Below are positions 1-6,598 of a DNA stretch of 10,543 bases, piece after piece (position 1 is the stretch's first letter; each line of letters begins with the position of its first letter). Below the pieces are notes generated by a model, which had not been told where the DNA came from, ran no database searches, and saw nothing but the letters and a program-made list of their open reading frames with translations. The DNA is from a bacterium. Lineage in GTDB: Bacteria > Spirochaetota > UBA4802 > UBA5550. Both the position numbers and the translations under genes were made by a program. The stretch is from assembly GCA_024224995.1 (NCBI GenBank), contig JAAENB010000406.1, positions 1 through 10,543 of the forward strand, in the 5' to 3' direction.

Positions 1-235
1 AGAGAAGCGGCTGGACATAGCTATCACATTCTACAACAAAAAATATGTTACGGAACTAAAGATCTGGGACGGCCCGGAAAAGCACGCGAAAGGGATAGAG
101 CAGCTCCGGGACTACCTGGAACGGCAGCACCTGGACTCCGGCTACCTGGTTATTTTTGATTTCAAAAAAGAGATGGACTATAAAACTGAGTGGATACAAA
201 ACGGCGGTAAGCAAATACTTGCCGTCTGGGTTTGA
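1..235 (+). CDS. AAA-ATPase-like / PD-(D/E)XK nuclease-fold protein, 3' end only
   Basis: This is the last 77 codons plus stop of a gene whose start lies left of the window; the reading frame begins at base 2. It encodes the C-terminal PD-(D/E)XK-like domain found behind AAA-ATPase-like domains (the family once called DUF1703). The candidate catalytic residues are visible: Asp in RLDIAI (bases 14-16), then Glu and Lys in TELKIW (bases 53-55 and 59-61). It is almost identical to the end of the complete gene at 446-2008. Of the four base differences three are silent and one changes Asn to Ser near the C-terminus (base 201), so this copy looks constrained as protein rather than decayed. Whether the unseen part is intact cannot be judged. 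The cellular role of the family is not established. Confidence 0.85.
   Translation, partial: EKRLDIAITFYNKKYVTELKIWDGPEKHAKGIEQLRDYLERQHLDSGYLVIFDFKKEMDYKTEWIQNGGKQILAVWV
1..235 (+). repeat. Direct repeat, copy 1 (partner 1774-2008)
   Basis: This segment matches 1774-2008 at 231 of 235 positions with no gaps. Differences are at 52/1825, 61/1834, 112/1885 and 201/1974. Similarity stops exactly at the shared stop codon. The left limit is the window edge, so the duplicated unit is probably larger, perhaps the whole gene. The spacing between equivalent positions is 1773 bp. Confidence 0.97.
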
Positions 236-295
236 TACTCCAATATCGCCGAGCTGCCGATGAAAGGTGAGTTTGTTGATGCCGGCAATCTATTA

Positions 296-324
296 TTTAC
301 ATTCAATTTTTACATATTTATCAT
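296..324 (+). promoter_or_regulatory. Predicted sigma70-type promoter for the AAA-ATPase/nuclease gene
   Basis: TTTACA at 296-301 and TATCAT at 319-324 are separated by exactly 17 bp in an AT-rich stretch, which gives a good -35/-10 pair. Transcription would start near 331 and give a leader of about 115 nt before the ATG at 446. The gap 236-445 holds no gene; besides this promoter it contains the palindromic element at 390-415. The call rests on consensus matching only. Confidence 0.5.
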
Positions 325-389
325 TATTTTTAACTTAATTATTGCTTTTTTACCGAAAGACTGAAATTGTTGTTCCTATCATTTAAGGA

Positions 390-415
390 GGCCACTTCGG
401 CTCCGCTCAGTGACC
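390..415. repeat. Short GC-rich imperfect palindrome, possible dispersed repeat
   Basis: A 26-bp element has outer arms GGCCACT and AGTGACC (six of seven pairs match) around a GC-rich core that contains CGGCTCCGCTC. It is clearly more GC-rich than the surrounding leader. From memory it resembles a CACTTCGACTCCGCTCAGTG-type sequence that recurs in intergenic regions of many unrelated bacterial genomes. Only one copy is seen here, so its status as a repeat is not shown by this window. It lies in the predicted leader of the downstream gene, between promoter and start codon. Confidence 0.45.
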
Positions 416-445
416 AGATCCGGATTAATAAGCAGGAGAAAGTGA

Positions 446-2008
446 ATGCGTTTTAATTATACAGGCAGCTGTGTTCCCGGTAAACATTTTATGGTAGATA
501 CCTCAAAAAAGCTGGAATTAATTATTACTCATTTAATTGAAGCCGGGGAATACTTTGCTATCAACCGGCCCAGGCAATTCGGGAAGACGACCACTATGAA
601 TCTCCTGGAACTGGAGCTGGAAAAAAGAGGGTATCTGCCTGTTTTCATCAGCTTTGAGGGGATCGGGGATACGGTTTTTGAAAATGAAGAGAGTTTTTGC
701 GGCATATTTCTTGAACTTTGTGCTGATATTATGAAATATACCAATAAAGAGCTGCATGCCTTTTTGTTGGAAAAAAACAGGGGTATATCTAAACTTAAAC
801 ATTTGTCGGAAGTAATCAGCGACTTTGTGATCAAAGCCGGTAAAGAGGTTGTTCTGATGATTGACGAAGTGGATAAGAGCAGCAACAACCAGCTCTTTGT
901 CAGCTTCCTGGCCATGCTGCGCGATAAATATTTACTCAGAAACAGGGGCAAGGGAGCGACTTTTCATAGCATCATCCTGGCCGGGGTGCACGATGTGAAG
1001 ACTCTCAAGCTAAAGCTGCGTCCCGATGAAGAGAAGAAATACAACTCCCCCTGGAATATTGCCGTCGACTTTAACATCGACCTGGCTTTTTCGGCTGTCG
1101 AGATTGAGACGATGCTTGCCGACTATGCTGCAGAGAAAAAAATAGACATGGATATACCGGCTATTGCCGAGCATCTTTACTACTTTACTTCGGGCTATCC
1201 CTTTCTGGTCAGCAAGCTCTGCTATATCATCGATACATATATAATAGAAGAAAGTGATACAACGTGGAATACCGGTTATGTCGACCGGGCCGTTGACCGG
1301 ATTACCCGAGAGGAGAATACTAATTTCGACAGCCTGATTAAAAACCTGGAAAATAATAAAGAGCTCTACAAACTGGTGGAAAATATCCTCCTGAAGGATG
1401 TGGTGCCTGCCTTTAACATTCATAATCCCTTAATTAAGCTGGGAATTACCTATGGAATTATTGATAAAAAAGCCGGCAAAACGGTTATACATAATAAAGT
1501 CTACAAAGAGATCCTTTACAACTATATGGCTTCAAAAATTGAAACCTCCCAATTGACTGCCTTGCCCGTGGTGGCGGAATCAGGTTTTATCAAAGAGGAC
1601 AACTCCCTGGACTTTGAGAAGATCCTCACCCGCTTCCAGGTCTTTATGAAAGAGCAGTTTTCCAAAAAAGACAAAGCCTTTATCGAGGCCAACTGGCGCC
1701 TTATTTATATCGCCTTTATTAAACCGATAATCAACGGCCACGGCTTTGACTTCAAAGAGGTGCAGATATCCGAAGAGAAGCGGCTGGACATAGCTATCAC
1801 ATTCTACAACAAAAAATATGTTACTGAACTAAAAATCTGGGACGGCCCGGAAAAGCACGCGAAAGGGATAGAGCAGCTCCGGGATTACCTGGAACGGCAG
1901 CACCTGGACTCCGGCTACCTGGTTATTTTTGATTTCAAAAAAGAGATGGACTATAAAACTGAGTGGATACAAAGCGGCGGTAAGCAAATACTTGCCGTCT
2001 GGGTTTGA
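446..2008 (+). CDS. AAA-ATPase-like protein with C-terminal PD-(D/E)XK nuclease-fold domain
   Basis: A 520-residue protein of the AAA-ATPase_like plus PD-(D/E)XK family (formerly DUF1703). The N-terminal half carries a nucleotide-binding loop RPRQFGKTT at residues 41-49 (Lys47), with Arg in place of the first P-loop Gly as is usual in this family, and a Walker B strand VVLMIDEVD at 135-143 (Asp140, Glu141). The C-terminal domain, about 400-520, has the nuclease-like signature Asp448, Glu461 and Lys463 (RLDIAI ... TELKIW). The start at 446 is supported by AGGAG at 434-438, 7 nt upstream. Length is normal for the family, and no signal peptide or membrane segment is seen, so a cytosolic location is expected. 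It sits directly behind a near-identical paralogue and converges on the lipoprotein gene, 18 bp away. These genes are often multicopy; a DNA-related or mobile-element-like role has been suspected but I know of no proven function. Confidence 0.9.
   Translation: MRFNYTGSCVPGKHFMVDTSKKLELIITHLIEAGEYFAINRPRQFGKTTTMNLLELELEKRGYLPVFISFEGIGDTVFENEESFCGIFLELCADIMKYTNKELHAFLLEKNRGISKLKHLSEVISDFVIKAGKEVVLMIDEVDKSSNNQLFVSFLAMLRDKYLLRNRGKGATFHSIILAGVHDVKTLKLKLRPDEEKKYNSPWNIAVDFNIDLAFSAVEIETMLADYAAEKKIDMDIPAIAEHLYYFTSGYPFLVSKLCYIIDTYIIEESDTTWNTGYVDRAVDRITREENTNFDSLIKNLENNKELYKLVENILLKDVVPAFNIHNPLIKLGITYGIIDKKAGKTVIHNKVYKEILYNYMASKIETSQLTALPVVAESGFIKEDNSLDFEKILTRFQVFMKEQFSKKDKAFIEANWRLIYIAFIKPIINGHGFDFKEVQISEEKRLDIAITFYNKKYVTELKIWDGPEKHAKGIEQLRDYLERQHLDSGYLVIFDFKKEMDYKTEWIQSGGKQILAVWV
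1774..2008 (+). repeat. Direct repeat, copy 2 (partner 1-235)
   Basis: This is the 3' end of the complete AAA-ATPase/nuclease gene, 98.3 percent identical to window bases 1-235. Sequence beyond the stop codon is unrelated between the two copies, which suggests duplication or gene conversion confined to coding sequence on this side. Confidence 0.97.
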
Positions 2009-2026
2009 GTTGGCGGTTCAAACAAC

Positions 2027-2758
2027 TTACAGTTTCTCACGATTATACAACTCAGTAATCTCCTCCATGGATAAAGCCCTGTTGTAAATACGGACATCAT
2101 CAATAGTCCCCTTAAACGCGTCAGTTACACTTCCATTATACCGGTGAGCGCCAATGCGAAGTTGATTGGAACCGGTACGTCTCTCTTCAGACCGCAGCAA
2201 ACTGAAACCGGTGAAACTGCCATTAACATAGCAGTTAATATATGAGCCGTCATAGGTAACGATAATATGATACCACGTATTGTTCTCAACTGAGTCAACA
2301 TTTCTTATCTCTGATTCAGCATTGCTTTTCCCCAAAACCAGTTCCAGGAAAGAATATGTATCAATCCGAAGAGAAAACTCCGCATAATCCAGATTGTTGC
2401 TTTCATCAGTTTGTTTTGAAATAATTGCCCCGGTTTGAGAAACATCCGGGTAAATCCATACGGATAAAGTGAAATTTCCTGAGAGATCGGTGATACCGGT
2501 AGTAATATAATCATCTGTTCCGTCAAAATCGTAGGCGCTGTTGGATCTTCCATACCGGTCAGCTGCCAGTACCGCTCCCCCCTGTACTGTTCCATGGTAA
2601 CTGCCGCTGCTGTCATTAGCATTGCCGTTAAACGTATAATACGTCATAAGCCCTATGGAGGCGGCAGGTATCCTGGAAGTGGTATCGTGATAAAGATTAT
2701 CGCAATTAAAATTCGCGAAAGAAGCCAGCAGTATACTTATGTAAATAATTTTTTTCAT
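2027..2758 (-). CDS. LamG (concanavalin A-like) domain lipoprotein
   Basis: A 243-residue predicted lipoprotein. The N-terminus has a short basic head (MKK), a hydrophobic stretch, and then ASFANFNC with Cys19 as the likely lipidated residue. Asn at -1 is unusual for enterobacterial lipoboxes but tolerated in spirochaetal ones. Residues about 36-240 form one LamG_3-type beta-sandwich: LMTYYTFNGNANDSSG near 38-52, YDFDGTDDYI at 76-85, TWYHIIVTYDG at 161-171, and the terminal GTIDDVRIYNRALS at 217-230. Such domains usually bind carbohydrate or protein ligands; the ligand is unknown. The ATG lies 3 bp after the stop of the upstream barrel gene and has no Shine-Dalgarno of its own, so translation is probably coupled. 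The gene is intact although its upstream neighbour is broken. It converges on the AAA-ATPase gene, and no obvious terminator lies in the 18-bp gap. Confidence 0.88.
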   Translation of the reverse strand: MKKIIYISILLASFANFNCDNLYHDTTSRIPAASIGLMTYYTFNGNANDSSGSYHGTVQGGAVLAADRYGRSNSAYDFDGTDDYITTGITDLSGNFTLSVWIYPDVSQTGAIISKQTDESNNLDYAEFSLRIDTYSFLELVLGKSNAESEIRNVDSVENNTWYHIIVTYDGSYINCYVNGSFTGFSLLRSEERRTGSNQLRIGAHRYNGSVTDAFKGTIDDVRIYNRALSMEEITELYNREKL

Positions 2759-2761
2759 ATT

Positions 2762-3813
2762 TTAAAAACCAAAAAATTTATAACTCGCGCACAGGTTGAA
2801 TCCAAAAAACATCATCATCCCGTCATTCTCAATAATAGATCCAAAATCAATTCCCCCGCCAATTAACAGATCATCCCGGATGTTGTATGAAACCAAAACA
2901 CTGGCCATTATAATCGGTTGAAACGCGTCACTCTCAGCCGAACTGCTGTACCCCGGAACCCCGATCATTCCCTCATTACTATAAAAAACTTTGTTATATG
3001 AAATGCCTGCCGCGATTTCCGGTACAATGTCCACTATGTCAAAAAGAGTAAAACGATACCCAACTTTGGCCATAATGGGAATATTATAAGAATATTCCAT
3101 GCCCGTGAGCTCTCCTGAAAAGTATAAAAACCCGGTGGAAACGCCAAAGAGCAGGTTCCTGATAAATACATTTTCCAGGTGGGCATCTACCAGGGTGCCC
3201 CCGCCGGGGCCATTCAGGTCTCCGAAATCTCCTATTGGGACAAGATAACTGCCCCTGAGATTCACATGAAAATTGATCTCTTTTGTGTGAACAAGATCGC
3301 TGCTGAATGATTTGTTCCCTTTTTCATCAACGGATCGCACCATGAAAAAATCGGTTATATCCGAAGAAAGATTTTTTACTGAAAATGTATTTTCTTTTGT
3401 TTCTCCAATCTTTGTGTAGCCCAGTGGAGTTTTCTTGTAGATTCGGTAAGAAGCAATATTTTCTTTTTTAGAATAGTAAATTCATCAGGGTCATATAATT
3501 TTTTCCTGAAGGTATACGACTCGCTATCCTCACCAACTTTGCAGCCTTTCAGCTCTTCCCCGGTATTTAACCGTATTATTTTTTTTCCCCGCTGCAGGTT
3601 CTCAAAAATCACCCGGAGTACTTCGCTCCTGTTAAACGTTGTCTCTGTATTGTCCGGAAGTTCAACAGAGTAAATTTCTTCTGTTTCTTCAATAATTTTA
3701 CATTCAACGATTGAGCCGTCTTAAAAAAAGATGAATTCCGCGAATACGGGCTCATAATGACCCAACGAAAGGATGAATAGTGACGTGAAACATAAAGTAA
3801 TAAAAAATCTCAT
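2762..3813 (-). pseudogene. Disrupted signal-peptide / FN3 / beta-barrel outer-membrane protein gene (nonsense plus frameshift)
   Basis: Read as one gene this would give about 350 residues. The ATG at 3813 follows AAGGA 5 nt upstream and starts a signal peptide of about 25 residues ending VFA. Mature sequence opens EFIFF, then codon 31 is TAA (3723-3721) where a Lys would be expected. The same frame continues with DGSIVECKIIEETEE and a second similar module, LNTGEELKGCKVGEDSE. After codon 117 the sense frame changes at 3463-3469 (A AAA AAG); the new frame reads ENIASYRIYKKTPLGYTKIG, an FN3-like domain, and then beta-strand-rich sequence ending YKFFGF, with the terminal Phe typical of outer-membrane barrels. 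No stop intervenes after the shift. The part from ATG 3343 (193 residues) is open but has no ribosome site. Two independent lesions favour a pseudogene; sequencing error or recoding remain possible. The LamG lipoprotein gene follows 3 bp downstream. Confidence 0.75.
3463..3469 (-). other. A AAA AAG heptamer at the frame change of the barrel gene
   Basis: On the minus strand the upstream frame reads CTA AAA AAG, which is the classic dnaX-type -1 slippery heptamer in the correct phase. A -1 slip after AAG gives GAA AAT ATT GCT and leads directly into the FN3/barrel frame. No Shine-Dalgarno-like stimulator is seen about 10 nt upstream and no strong hairpin follows. Loss of one A from a seven-A run would produce the same arrangement and is the simpler explanation. 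Confidence 0.5.
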
Positions 3814-3854
3814 ACTAATCCTTATAAGTTATTGTTTCTATAGTATATATGTTT

Positions 3855-3882
3855 AAAATACATACTGTATGCAGGCAATCAA
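3855..3882 (-). promoter_or_regulatory. Predicted promoter for the barrel/lipoprotein unit
   Basis: On the minus strand, TTGATT (3882-3877) and TATTTT (3860-3855) are 16 bp apart. Transcription would begin near 3848 and give a leader of about 35 nt before the ATG at 3813. The spacer contains the perfect 11-bp palindrome CATAC-T-GTATG (3861-3871), a possible operator. AT-richness makes chance matches likely. Confidence 0.35.
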
Positions 3883-3963
3883 GTTTTTTTTGCCTTTTTA
3901 GAGAAGTTTTTCCCATAAAACAATAATTACAAGCATTTTTATAGACCAGCTTTATAATACAGG

Positions 3964-3993
3964 TCGACAAAGAAAAATTTTTAGTATTACTAT
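3964..3993 (+). promoter_or_regulatory. Predicted promoter for the four-gene acyl-CoA unit
   Basis: TCGACA (3964-3969) and TACTAT (3988-3993) are separated by 18 bp and lie about 50 bp before the ATG at 4045. A palindrome TAGTA-T-TACTA (3982-3992) overlaps the proposed -10. An alternative -10, TATAAT at 3953-3958, has only a poor -35 (TTACAA at 3927-3932, 20 bp spacing). The intergenic region 3814-4044 contains nothing else that I can support as a gene. Confidence 0.3.
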
Positions 3994-4044
3994 ACACCAA
4001 ATTCATTCAACTAAAAAAAATCATTTATAAATTGGGGGAAAATA

Positions 4045-5232
4045 ATGAATGCTGGGTCCCTGAGTAATGAAATAAGTCATGAAGAATTGATACAGTTTGA
4101 AGCGCTTGCAGAAACTTTTTGTCAGAAGACACTTTCCGATTTTTTCAATAATGAAACACCCGATGGCAATCTTCCGGATCTGAATGCAATTACTAATACA
4201 GCATTCACGATCGGCCTCGCGGCATACCCCGATCCCGAATCAGCAGGGTATGATTATGGAATATGGGGGAAAGCCGATAAGGGGAATGTACTTCCATCGG
4301 TATTACTTCTTATGAAAATCGCCGAAACCTGCGGGGGAATCGCCTCGCTGTTTCACTGGCAGGGCCTGGGTTCAAATATCTTCCTTGAATTTCAAAAAGA
4401 ATTTCAAAAACAATCCACCGTCCCCGGTAAAAAAATCGCGGTGTGTATTCAGGAGGACTTTGGGCTGCCTTCATTAAAAACACTTCAGGAACCGGGAATT
4501 GATGCCCCGGCAAAGATCAAGACAACTATAAAAAAGGTCAATGGGGAATACGTTCTCAATGGAGTAAAAACCTTTGTCTATTCAATGAATGAAGCAAGCT
4601 CCTATATTGTATTCGCCAGGTACAAAAACACATGGGCTTGCGCGAACCTGGACGCGAATAAAGAGGGAATAATTAAATCAGACCCGGGAGTGAGAACAGG
4701 ATTACGGGCATGCGCTCTGCGCCATATTGAATTCAGAGATACTGTGATACCGGAAGAGGACATCATATTTGGAAATAAGGCATTGTCCCTAATGAAAAGA
4801 GTCTTATTTATGAACTGGACAGGCCTTGCCGCTATTGCCGGCGGTATGGCAAAGGGCTCTGTAAAAAAGGCACGGCAATATGCTTCTGAGCGATACCAGG
4901 GAGGGACTCTCATTGAAAACCACGGGGCAGTGCAAATGCTCATTGCCGATTCAGAGGCGAACGCGCAGGCATGCCAGTCTCTTGCGAAATCCCTTTCCAG
5001 TGCCAACCCTGAGGATGTTTCGGGCCTGGCACTTGCGGCAGGAGCAAAACTGAAATGCTGCGAGTATGGAGCCAGGGCAATAACTGACTCTCTCCAGGTC
5101 TTTGGCGGGTACGGCTACATGGAAGATTTTGGCATGGAGAAAAAGCTTAGAGACATTTCCGTTATAAAAGCAGGATGGGGAACTCCAAACTTTTTAAAAC
5201 AGTTTATTTTTGAATGCTCCAGGGAGGTATAA
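4045..5232 (+). CDS. Acyl-CoA dehydrogenase family protein lacking the catalytic glutamate (probable partner subunit)
   Basis: A 395-residue protein with the full acyl-CoA dehydrogenase layout: helical N-terminal part (about 15-120), middle beta domain with EYVLNGVKTFVYS at 168-180 and GVRTGLRACALRHIEF at 215-230, and C-terminal helical domain with VFGGYGYMEDFGMEKKLRD at 352-370. Key residues are missing. The usual IYEGT loop reads KAGWGT, putting Trp378 where the catalytic Glu of medium-chain enzymes lies. The alternative Glu site of isovaleryl-type enzymes aligns with Asn257. The flavin/substrate motif TEPGAGSD is replaced by QEDFGLPS (136-143). It is therefore unlikely to dehydrogenate alone. 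The next gene, 2 bp downstream, encodes a complete acyl-CoA dehydrogenase. Actinobacterial steroid enzymes such as FadE28-FadE29 are heterotetramers with one inactive subunit, and the same arrangement is inferred here. GGGGGAA at 4034-4040 is the likely ribosome site. Confidence 0.85.
   Translation: MNAGSLSNEISHEELIQFEALAETFCQKTLSDFFNNETPDGNLPDLNAITNTAFTIGLAAYPDPESAGYDYGIWGKADKGNVLPSVLLLMKIAETCGGIASLFHWQGLGSNIFLEFQKEFQKQSTVPGKKIAVCIQEDFGLPSLKTLQEPGIDAPAKIKTTIKKVNGEYVLNGVKTFVYSMNEASSYIVFARYKNTWACANLDANKEGIIKSDPGVRTGLRACALRHIEFRDTVIPEEDIIFGNKALSLMKRVLFMNWTGLAAIAGGMAKGSVKKARQYASERYQGGTLIENHGAVQMLIADSEANAQACQSLAKSLSSANPEDVSGLALAAGAKLKCCEYGARAITDSLQVFGGYGYMEDFGMEKKLRDISVIKAGWGTPNFLKQFIFECSREV
5221..5227 (+). 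promoter_or_regulatory. Ribosome binding site that fixes the second dehydrogenase start
   Basis: AGGGAGG lies 7 nt before ATG 5235. The in-frame ATG at 5214 lies upstream of this site, inside the preceding gene, and has no comparable site, so 5235 is preferred. Confidence 0.8.
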
Positions 5233-5234
5233 CC

Positions 5235-6587
5235 ATGAATCAAAAAGCCGACACAGCCGACACAATAGAAGAAACAATCAAAAAACTTCATATGAAAAAT
5301 GCCGCAGGCAACCTGGATCTCTTTGGCAGGGCTTTTATTGACAACCGGGAATTGACCCTGTGGGAGCATGACACCTTATCATTGCCGAGGCCGGCACGCA
5401 AATGGAGAAAAAAAGCCAGGGCTTTTGCCCGGGAGCACATACGGCCATTTGCTTTACAGGCCGACCTTGATCCTGAAAAATTTGATCCGGAGAATCTTTT
5501 TAAACTGGCAGCTCGCCAGGGGTTCCTGTCCCTTATGCTTGTGCCGCCAATTGGAAGGGCAAACTACAGGCTCTTTTTTAGAAATCCCGCGTTTCTCCCT
5601 GCCATTGTTGCAGAGGAATTCTGTACAGAGTGCGGAGGTCTTGGACTTTTACTCATGGCCCATAATCTTGGAATAGCTCCTTTGATGCTCTCGGGACATA
5701 TATCATCATATATTCGGCAATTCTTACCATTTTATTTGAAGTCAACATGGCTTGGGAATCCCAGGTGTATGGCCTTTGCCATAACAGAACCCGGAGCGGG
5801 GTCTGATGTTGAAGAAACAGAGGGCGGTGCTACGGCAAAGCTGGTAACAACTGCTAAAGCGGTAAAGGGAGGATATATATTAAACGGCACAAAGTGTTTT
5901 ATCAGCGACGGTGCTGTAGCGGACAAGGTTACGGTTTACGCGAAGCTGGAGGGCCAGGGCCTTGAATCCTGGACATGCTTCCTGGTGGAAAAAAGCATGA
6001 AGGGCTTTTCCGTGGGAAGGCATGAGAAAAAAATGGGCCAGCGGGCTTCTGACGCTTCAGAGCTTATTTTCGATAATGTCTTTATTCCAAAGAAAAATAT
6101 AATCGGCAAGCTCCGGTCCGGATGGCCAAACAACAGAAATGTGATTAACTATTCACGCCCGGTTGTGGGAGCCATGGCCATTGGCCACGGCAGGGGGGCT
6201 TTTGAGCGGGCACTGGATTTTTGCAGAAATACGTCCCTTGGGCCAAAAAAGCTCATTGAATACCAGGAGGTACAAATTGAGCTTGCCGATATGATGACCA
6301 CCTTAAGCGCCGCGCGTTCTCTCGTATGGCACAGCACGAGCAAGTTCAGATGCAACCAGGCGGCTTCATCCATAGCAAAAGTTTTTGCGTCAGATGCGGC
6401 CTTTAAAGTGTGCAACCAGGCAATGGAGCTTGTTGGTGACCACAGCTATATTCACAGCAACGGGATTGAGCGGTCCATGCGTGATTCCAGGCTTACCCAG
6501 ATTTACGAAGGAACAAACCAGATTAACAGGCTATCAATTATAGAACATCAATGGACTGCTGAAATAAATAAAATGCATAAAACATAA
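5235..6587 (+). CDS. Acyl-CoA dehydrogenase, catalytically complete
   Basis: A 450-residue FAD-dependent acyl-CoA dehydrogenase, expected to introduce an alpha,beta double bond in an acyl-CoA thioester and pass electrons to an electron-transfer flavoprotein. The flavin/substrate motif AFAITEPGAGSD is at 180-191, and GGYILNGTKCFIS follows at 212-224. The C-terminal loop TQIYEGTNQI (421-430) carries the catalytic base Glu425. An extension of about 50 residues precedes the usual N-terminal domain, so the protein is longer than the common 380-400 residues. Start at 5235 is chosen from AGGGAGG 7 nt upstream; it begins 2 bp after the preceding stop. Tight coupling to the catalytically deficient homologue upstream suggests a joint complex with one FAD site per pair (inference). 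The acyl substrate cannot be deduced; the downstream decarboxylase-fold protein and dehydrogenase suggest something other than plain fatty-acid oxidation. Confidence 0.93.
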   Translation: MNQKADTADTIEETIKKLHMKNAAGNLDLFGRAFIDNRELTLWEHDTLSLPRPARKWRKKARAFAREHIRPFALQADLDPEKFDPENLFKLAARQGFLSLMLVPPIGRANYRLFFRNPAFLPAIVAEEFCTECGGLGLLLMAHNLGIAPLMLSGHISSYIRQFLPFYLKSTWLGNPRCMAFAITEPGAGSDVEETEGGATAKLVTTAKAVKGGYILNGTKCFISDGAVADKVTVYAKLEGQGLESWTCFLVEKSMKGFSVGRHEKKMGQRASDASELIFDNVFIPKKNIIGKLRSGWPNNRNVINYSRPVVGAMAIGHGRGAFERALDFCRNTSLGPKKLIEYQEVQIELADMMTTLSAARSLVWHSTSKFRCNQAASSIAKVFASDAAFKVCNQAMELVGDHSYIHSNGIERSMRDSRLTQIYEGTNQINRLSIIEHQWTAEINKMHKT

Positions 6588-6598
6588 GGAGGAAGATT

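Noticed and set aside
410..445. Possible GTG-started leader peptide ending at TGA immediately before ATG 446, with AAGGAGG at 385-391
   Set aside because: The Shine-Dalgarno-like sequence is about 18 nt from the GTG, too far, and the peptide has no attenuator-like codon pattern.
2762..3343. Intact 193-residue barrel gene starting at ATG 3343
   Set aside because: No ribosome site precedes it and the start would fall in the middle of the FN3-like domain; it is better read as the 3' part of the disrupted gene.
3376..3612. Separate small gene starting at GTG 3612
   Set aside because: The frame is open further upstream to the TAA at 3721-3723 with continuous homologous-looking sequence, GTG is an internal Val, and the 3' end after 3463 is out-of-frame readthrough of the barrel gene.
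3815..4006. Minus-strand 63-residue open frame in the divergent gap, stopping just before ATG 3813
   Set aside because: No ribosome site, AT-rich low-complexity composition and no recognisable domain. It covers both predicted promoters, so it is most likely chance.
5214..5234. Upstream in-frame ATG 5214 as start of the second dehydrogenase
   Set aside because: It lies inside the preceding gene, before the strong AGGGAGG at 5221-5227 that is correctly spaced for ATG 5235.
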